Below, in pieces: positions 58,228 through 64,000 of a stretch of DNA of 64,000 nt; within the stretch, counting starts at the first letter, position 1, and each line of letters opens with the position of its first letter. The stretch spans positions 6,442,135-6,506,134 of the forward strand of contig CM033355.1 of the NCBI GenBank assembly GCA_019395295.1, given 5' to 3'. Below the pieces are notes generated by a model. It made no database searches. It saw only the letters and a program-made list of their open reading frames with translations, and was not told the DNA's origin. The translations under genes were made by a program, and so were the position numbers. Origin of the DNA: Osmanthus fragrans. Lineage: Eukaryota > Streptophyta > Magnoliopsida > Lamiales > Oleaceae.

Positions 58228-58898
58228 TATTCTTCGTACATAAGATATTAGTGGGAAAGTAATTACTGAAAATGCCACTTCCTTCCTCATATTTTTCTTT
58301 TTTATTAACGATCCCATTTATTTTTACAAAAAGCCTTTCTCTCAAAACCCTACAAAATTTCGTTTGCTTTTATCTCTTTCAATCTTTGACTCTCTGTAAT
58401 TCTTCGCTGCTTCAAAGAATTTTCCCCTATTTATTGTGAGATTTTTTTATTTTTCCTCTTTTTTCTGTTATTTTCTTAAATTTCTTTTCAATTTTAGGGT
58501 TATTTTGTTATTCTTAAAATTGTGAAAATCAAAATTTTCAAAAACTGGTTTTCTTGCTTAAAGGTGATTTCGAGCTTTTTTTGCTAATTTCTTTCAAAAA
58601 TTGGGAAAATTCAGCTCAAATTTGACATTTAATGGCAAAATCTTGCTGTTAGCGTTCAAACTTCTTTGATTTCTCACTAGTTTTTACTAAATTTCACTTT
58701 GATTTTTTCATCAAAGTTGCGTTTTTTTTTTCTTTGTTTCAGTGCAGTCATGAGTGACAGTTGAATTCAATTACTTTCAAAATGTGAATAGGGTTTAGAC
58801 GTTTAGTTCTTCAGCAGAAGATCTCATTTTGTTCTGTGGTCCTTTTGTCAGGTAATTTTCAAAAAAATTCAAGGTAATTCAAGACACCCGGCAAGAAA
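58228..58898 (+). promoter_or_regulatory. putative AHL promoter and 5' leader
   Basis: Lies between the Helitron end and the AHL ATG. The part from about 58340 is pyrimidine-rich with AAACCCTA, common near plant start sites. TTTTGTCAG|GTAATTTTC near 58853 could be a splice junction, so a leader intron is possible. No single TATA box is convincing. Confidence 0.4.
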
Positions 58899-61800
58899 AT
58901 GTCGGGGGCTGAAGCCACAACTTTGATGACCAGTCGGGAGCCATTCACAATCGCACCCGCTTCTTCCGCCGTCCATAATTCTCCTGCATCAGCACAGACC
59001 CCGACGGTTTCGCAGGCGCAGTTGGATCAGTCTATGCGGATGGTGTACAACACAGATGGAAGTGCTACTGTGTACAGGCCTGTAGGGTCATCCCCGCAGC
59101 CGTACAATCCTGTCCCTGCTGGCGTCGCCACAGTAAAAAATGTCACGAATTTGAACTCTGGTGAGCAGAAGCGGAAGAGGGGGCGGCCGAGGAAGTACGG
59201 CCCCGATGGCAACATGGCAATGGCTATGACGTCAGGCCAGCGGCCGGCCTGTGGGACTTTCTCACAGTCTATGGCAACTCCACCATCCGTCGCAACTCCT
59301 CCGCAGCCGCAGCCACCTCTGGGCGGATCGGCCTCGCCAACTGCCAAGAAGGGCAGAGGACGACCTCGTGGTTCCAGCAAGAAGCAACAAAAGGAAACGA
59401 TGGGTAAAGACCCTTTCTTTCTCCGAAGTTATATATGAATATCTAAACGTGCTAGATGGGGTTTAAATTAAATTAATTGATGAATCATTGATTGAAAAAT
59501 TAAATCTTTGTAATGGATTAATTTGTTTCTTATAAGAATATTTGACAAAATAAGTAACCTTTGAAGTAAATTTGACTTTTAAGCAAAACCAAACATGTTT
59601 CCTATTCTTTCTTTGTTTAATGTTAGTTGTAATAACAAACTATAAATAGGCTTTGGTGGTTGTTCTTGATGCTATAATATAGTATTACAGAAAATGAGAA
59701 ACTATATTTATGGGTTAATGAAATCAAATTGAGGTATGGGTGTCTGCTGGAACTTTGGGTCTCCAAAATATTATAGAATGGGAGATTACCAGTATGCCCC
59801 TGTGTTGCTTTCTTTTTGCTTTTAATATAATTTGCCTACTATTGTTATGTGCTTCAGATGCACACAAAGAAGCTATACTGGTGAAAATCAAAACGACTTC
59901 TGTCGTATTCTTTACTTTTCATCTATTCATTTTTATTTTATCTATCTCATTCCGAGGATATTTAGCCCCTGTTTGGGCTCCATTTTAGAAAAAAAACTCA
60001 TTTTTCTCTTTCTTATTTTCAAGGACCTATTTGGTGGCCATTTTTTTTTTTTTTAAAAAAACATTGTTTTTAATAGTGAATTTTTGGAGAATGTGTGCTT
60101 GAAAATGAGTATGTAGAAAAAATAGTTTTGAAAGAATGGGAGACAAATAGGGGCTAAAAATTTTCCTTATTTTCTAACCACACATTTTCCTAAAAAATCA
60201 CTATTCCAAAATACATTTTTAATAGAGTCCATTCCCAAACATGGGCTTAACTATTAGTATTCTTTTGTTTTATTCACTATAGTTTATGACTTGTCACATT
60301 TATAAGAAATCGACAATTTTTTTAATGTTATTGTCATTTTTTTTAATGCTTTTATTTTATTATTATTATTATTATTTTTTTTTCAGGATCAACTGGTGTT
60401 GGATTTACTCCGCATGTTATCGGTGTAAAGGCTGGAGAGGTTAACTTTTTACCCTTTTCATTCTTATTTGTTAAGTCAGTGGAACGTATTCATTATTCTT
60501 TTTAGAAGGAATGTTTCATCTATTTTGTTTATCGAAGAAACTGTACTGGTAATTAGAATCGCCAAGAGCTTTGTTTTATTTTCGTTATAAATGTTCTTCC
60601 AAGCGTGTCCTAAAGTTGTAGGTGCTTAAGACTATTATTTAGCTTATCTTAATAATTATGTCTGTGTCCTATAACTATGTAGAATTCTATCTACTGGTAC
60701 TGACTCAATTTCCACTAAGAGCCAAATAATTCTTTACCGAACTACCATTGCTTGCTTTCTTTAATGGTTACTCTATATGAAAATACGTAATGTCGTAAAC
60801 TCCTTAGGTTGTATACTCCTTCAGAACAGAAGAAAAGGAGTTGTTTTTGTGATTTTACTTTTATGTTATGTAATATACTTCATCCTGACAAAGACGTGTA
60901 CTTGCTTGAAAAATGCAGTAGAAGATTCGAACTTAGGCTTGTGTGGAATTTTAGATCACTAAATCATTGTATAAATTTTTTTGTGGTTGTATGGTTAATA
61001 ATGCTATGTTTGTTTGTGTTAACTAATCTTTACAATATTCTGTTTTATTTTAAAAGTGGAGCTAATTAATTGAGTCGACAAGGTAGGATTGCACTGTCAC
61101 TTCAATAGTTCAATACACGAGTATCAACCAGTATTTGGTAATGGTAAGAAGTACACAACATCTGATATGCAGCAAAATACTGATGGGAGGGATTAAGTAG
61201 CTACATGTAAATAATGGAGTACCTAGGCTCTACCTAGACTTCTTTGGTTTGCAAAAAGAAACTTTCCAACTCTGCCATATTGACAAAAAGTTATTGTTTT
61301 TCTCGTGGCTGCTTAACATATATAGGTATTATGGTGGTGGGGTGAACTAAAAATTCATTATTCGTTTGTCCTTTTATATACTAAGTTCTTTCATAAATCA
61401 AAAAGTTTTCCTTTAACTGATCGCAATGGTTCTCTTGATTTCATATAACCTTCTCATTTATTTTAAGGTACACTAGTATTACATCAAATCACAAGTCACA
61501 GCATTTGATCTTATGTTTCTTTCATTGCATTTATTCAAATTAGCCCATGTTTGAATCTCATTAAACTACATTCCATTTTTCTCATTCCTATTTTCAACTA
61601 CACAATCTTCCGTAAAATAATATCGAAATTTTTTCCTTCTTTTTCAACCACTCATTTTTCAAAAAACAACTATTCCACCCATTTTCATTTCCAAGAAATG
61701 GGGGCCAAATGGGGGCTAAAATTTCAACAATGATTTACTGATGCTGGGAGATGGTTCTTTCTTTCTTTTTTCTTTTTTGGCAGGTATTTTCAATAATACA

Positions 61801-63694
61801 AGTCACCTGATGGAGATCTTGACATGCACACTGCTATGAACCATAAAGGATGACTAGGAGATAATTAATTATGTATAATGTTACTAATTTTAAGTAACTG
61901 GTTTTTCAGGATGTGTCTTTGAAAATAATGGCTTTTTCTCAAAATGGTCCTAGGGCCGTTTGTGTCCTCTCTGCAAATGGTGCTATATCAAATGTGACAC
62001 TTAGCCAAGCTGCAACATCTGGGGGAACTGCAACTTATGAGGTTTTTTAATTTATGTATCTGTTTGTTTCTTCTAGTTCCTTTATGCTTAATAATAATAA
62101 CAAATCTGATCTTTGGAGGAGTTAATGAATTTAAAATTTGTCAAAGTTTTTAGTTATTGTGGGGTGTTAAAGGTCAATTATTTCTTTTAGTGATATTGTT
62201 AATTTATCTTTTCACCTGCATCTTAAGAGGTTTAGTAATAGCAATAGTTTCTGAATCGTGTGACATTTTGCTTCGAATATCCCAATCTGGATGAGGCTAT
62301 CAGAAATTTACCCCTTGTTAGGGCTCCATTAATTCCAAAATACATTTTTTTCTCTCTTATTTTAAACCACATTTTCCAATAAAATAATATTACACGTAAA
62401 CCTAAAAGTTTTCATTATTTTTTAACCACACATTCTCCAAAAGACACTATTCCAATACTCATTTTTTTTACCCAAAATGTGGCTCAAACAATGGCTTAGT
62501 AGTCAGAGTTATTTAAGATTTATGTTCTTATTTATAATAAACTACAATGTCCTTGCTTCTCAGGAATCTCTCTTCATATGGAATAGTTTATTTATCACAT
62601 ATGTTTGTGAATTCCTGCTTATCGTTTTTCCTTATGTAGGGGCGGTTTGAGATTTTGTCCCTTTCTGGCTCATTTATGCTATCAGAAGTTGGCGGCCAGA
62701 GAAGCCGAAATGGTGGATTAAGCATCACATTAGCTGGTCCTGATGGAAGGGTTTTAGGCGGTTGTGTGGCTGGTTTACTAATTGCTGCATCTCCTGTACA
62801 GGTTGGTTTGCTCTTATTTCGACTCTTTTGCATATAGGCACTCATTATTTGTCTGTACATACATATCTTCTTGGCTTATCGTATTTGTCATGCGGTTGAA
62901 GATCACATGTCATTCCAGTCATATCTATGAATGAACTCAAATGTTTACTTAATATTAATGACTGAGGTAAGCTTACTCAACTAAGAGCATAGTTTCTGAA
63001 CCGTCGACTTGAGGACAGAAATTGGAAGGTTGACATTTCTTCTGGCTATCCATCTCGTTTGAAATACATCAAATCTTGTGATAATAGTTCATCTTGTTTT
63101 GGATTTATATGTAATGTGAATCAATCAGGATTTGGTTAATATACATGTACTCCGAATTACATGTGTGTCAGATCCCGTCATTTACTCCTCTTGAGTTGAT
63201 TAATTTTCTTTGATTCATAGTTGGTTTTTATATAATTACTGTTTGTACTACTAGCATTAAACTGGCATTTGAATTTTTCGATAAAGACAATAACTGAAAT
63301 ATTTCAATCAAGACAAAAATAGTAAATTCCTCCATCTCCAAAACACAACATTTGAACAGAACAGACTAGGGTCCTACAGATCATGCTCTTGCTTAATGCT
63401 ATGTAATGTGCATTATCAATGGTTTTTTTTTTTTGCATTGCTAATGTAAATTCTCTCACTTGGCAGGTAATTGTTGGCAGTTTCATGGCCGATGGTCGCA
63501 AGGAATCAAAACCAGCGAACCATATGGAGCCTTTATCGGCTCCACCAAATATCAACCGGGGTGGTGCAATTGGTGCCAGCAGCTCACCATCACACGGGAC
63601 TCTGAGCGAATCCTCTGGTGGGCCTGCTAGTCCACTCAATCAGAGCACCGGACCTTTCAGTAACAATAACATTCAAGGCATGCCGTGGAAATAA
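58899..63694 (+). CDS. AT-hook motif nuclear-localized (AHL) protein, two AT-hooks (5 coding exons)
   Basis: Exons 58899-59403, 60387-60439, 61910-62041, 62640-62801 and 63467-63694; all GT-AG, 1080 nt, 359 aa. AT-hook 1 is KRKRGRPRKYGPDG (core at residues 94-100), AT-hook 2 is KKGRGRPRGSSKK (core about 152-158). The PPC/DUF296 domain spans about 174-295 with GVGFTPHVIGVKAGEDVSL and the conserved GRFEIL at 231-236. The C-terminus is Ser/Gly/Pro-rich and ends GMPWK. Two hooks plus PPC place it in the multi-exon AHL clade. AHL proteins bind the minor groove of AT-rich DNA, form oligomers through the PPC and modulate chromatin and transcription, often at matrix-attachment regions. Three of the four introns contain the same MITE family. 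Confidence 0.93.
59965..60246 (+). mobile_element. Tourist-like MITE in AHL intron 1, TSD TTA, with nested copy
   Basis: TIRs GCCCCTGTTTGGGCTCC and CCCAAACATGGGC, flanked by TTA at 59962-59964 and 60247-60249. It is 282 bp, about 90 bp longer than its relatives, because a second diverged copy lies inside. Confidence 0.85.
60022..60154 (+). mobile_element. nested MITE copy
   Basis: Ends GGACCTATTTGGTGGCC and AGACAAATAGGGGC resemble the family TIRs. The interior has AGAATGTGTGCTTGAAAATG. The target duplication is unclear, so the exact edges are approximate. Confidence 0.55.
61543..61716 (+). mobile_element. Tourist-like MITE in AHL intron 2
   Basis: TIRs GCCCATGTTTGAATCTC and GGGGGCCAAATGGGGGC. 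The flanks read TTA on the left and TAA on the right, an imperfect duplication. The interior carries CTTCTTTTTCAACCACTCAT. Confidence 0.8.
62311..62495 (+). mobile_element. Tourist-like MITE in AHL intron 3, TSD TTA
   Basis: Left end CCCCTTGTTAGGGCTCC, right end GGCTCAAACAATGGC, flanked by TTA at 62308-62310 and 62496-62498. The interior has AATAAAATAATATTACACGT and AACCACACATTCTCC. Confidence 0.85.
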
Positions 63695-64000
63695 TCTTCT
63701 GCACAATACTTGCTTAGACAGTATGTAACGTATGCACTTTGTTATTCTGTCATCGTAATAAGGACAATGGCCTGCTTTCCTCCTCGACTCTAATATTCTG
63801 GGAAGCACCCGAGTAGAGTTAATTGCTTAATCATCTGGGACTTTAGTTTGTGGTTTGGCTGTTGTAGTATTAGTGGTAGTTTCAGTCTTCGATTTTCTCT
63901 GTTATCCTCCTTTGATCAAGCTATCGTTGTGCTTTTTTCGTTCATATTTTATGCTGGCTTTAGCTACTCATCTCATAAGTTTTCCTGTTGTTAACAAAGT
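63695..64000 (+). other. AHL 3' UTR
   Basis: Sequence after the TAA at 63692-63694; T-rich, with no further gene. The transcript end probably lies in or just beyond the window. Confidence 0.5.

Noticed and set aside
59027..59380. 117-codon minus-strand frame over AHL exon 1
   Set aside because: Antisense of the AT-hook exon; no independent evidence.
1..64000. tRNA or rRNA genes
   Set aside because: No stretch with A-box/B-box spacing and cloverleaf potential, or rRNA-like sequence, was noticed; tRNA-like words occur only as retrotransposon primer sites.

Overview
This is a 64-kb piece of AT-rich plant nuclear DNA. The intron-split genes, AT-hook and SWI3-type chromatin proteins, tRNA-Asp-primed Athila-type Ty3 elements, Ty1/copia, Helitron, hAT and Tourist-like MITE sequences all indicate a flowering plant, most likely a eudicot. 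The species cannot be fixed from the sequence alone. All calls come from reading translations, splice sites and repeats by eye; nothing was searched.

Three host genes look intact, all on the + strand. At 7728-13195 is an RRM RNA-binding protein of the plant ARP1-like group (6 coding exons, 283 aa). At 36270-42823 is SWI3B, a core subunit of SWI/SNF chromatin remodellers (6 coding exons, 500 aa). At 58899-63694 is an AT-hook nuclear-localized (AHL) protein with two AT-hooks and a PPC domain (5 coding exons, 359 aa). Every junction used is GT-AG and keeps the frame.

The rest is layered transposon debris. From 2157 to 6357 lies a Helitron-like element filled by a modular AT-rich repeat array carrying four hairpin-forming cassettes. 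From 15164 to about 17262 is a Helitron-type 3' end with a decayed AGO4-clade ARGONAUTE fragment whose exon is split by a MITE. From 17263 to 30614 are two Athila-type Ty3 elements: one nearly full length but riddled with nonsense and frameshift mutations, fused to the LTR of a second. From 30903 to 33316 is a decayed RPB3-like RNA polymerase subunit fragment, another gene remnant, and a Helitron-like 5' end. The AGO and RPB3 pieces lie on the same strand on either side of the Ty3 block, so they may belong to one Helitron later split by it.

From 33402 to 34908 is a TIR-bounded element with a GTCAC-rich degenerate array. From 43177 to 49641 is a decayed Ty1/copia element with LTRs and a perfect 5-bp target duplication, just past the end of SWI3B. 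From 50469 to about 52280 are three tandem LTR-like units, each with a TATA box. From 56363 to 58227 is a short Helitron with an internal satellite, directly upstream of the AHL gene. A Tourist-like MITE family (about 190 bp, TSD usually TTA/TAA) recurs throughout, including three AHL introns, one RRM-gene intron, the copia element, the Helitron array and the AGO pseudogene.

The host genes do not form an operon or pathway; they are independent nuclear regulators set in transposon-rich DNA.
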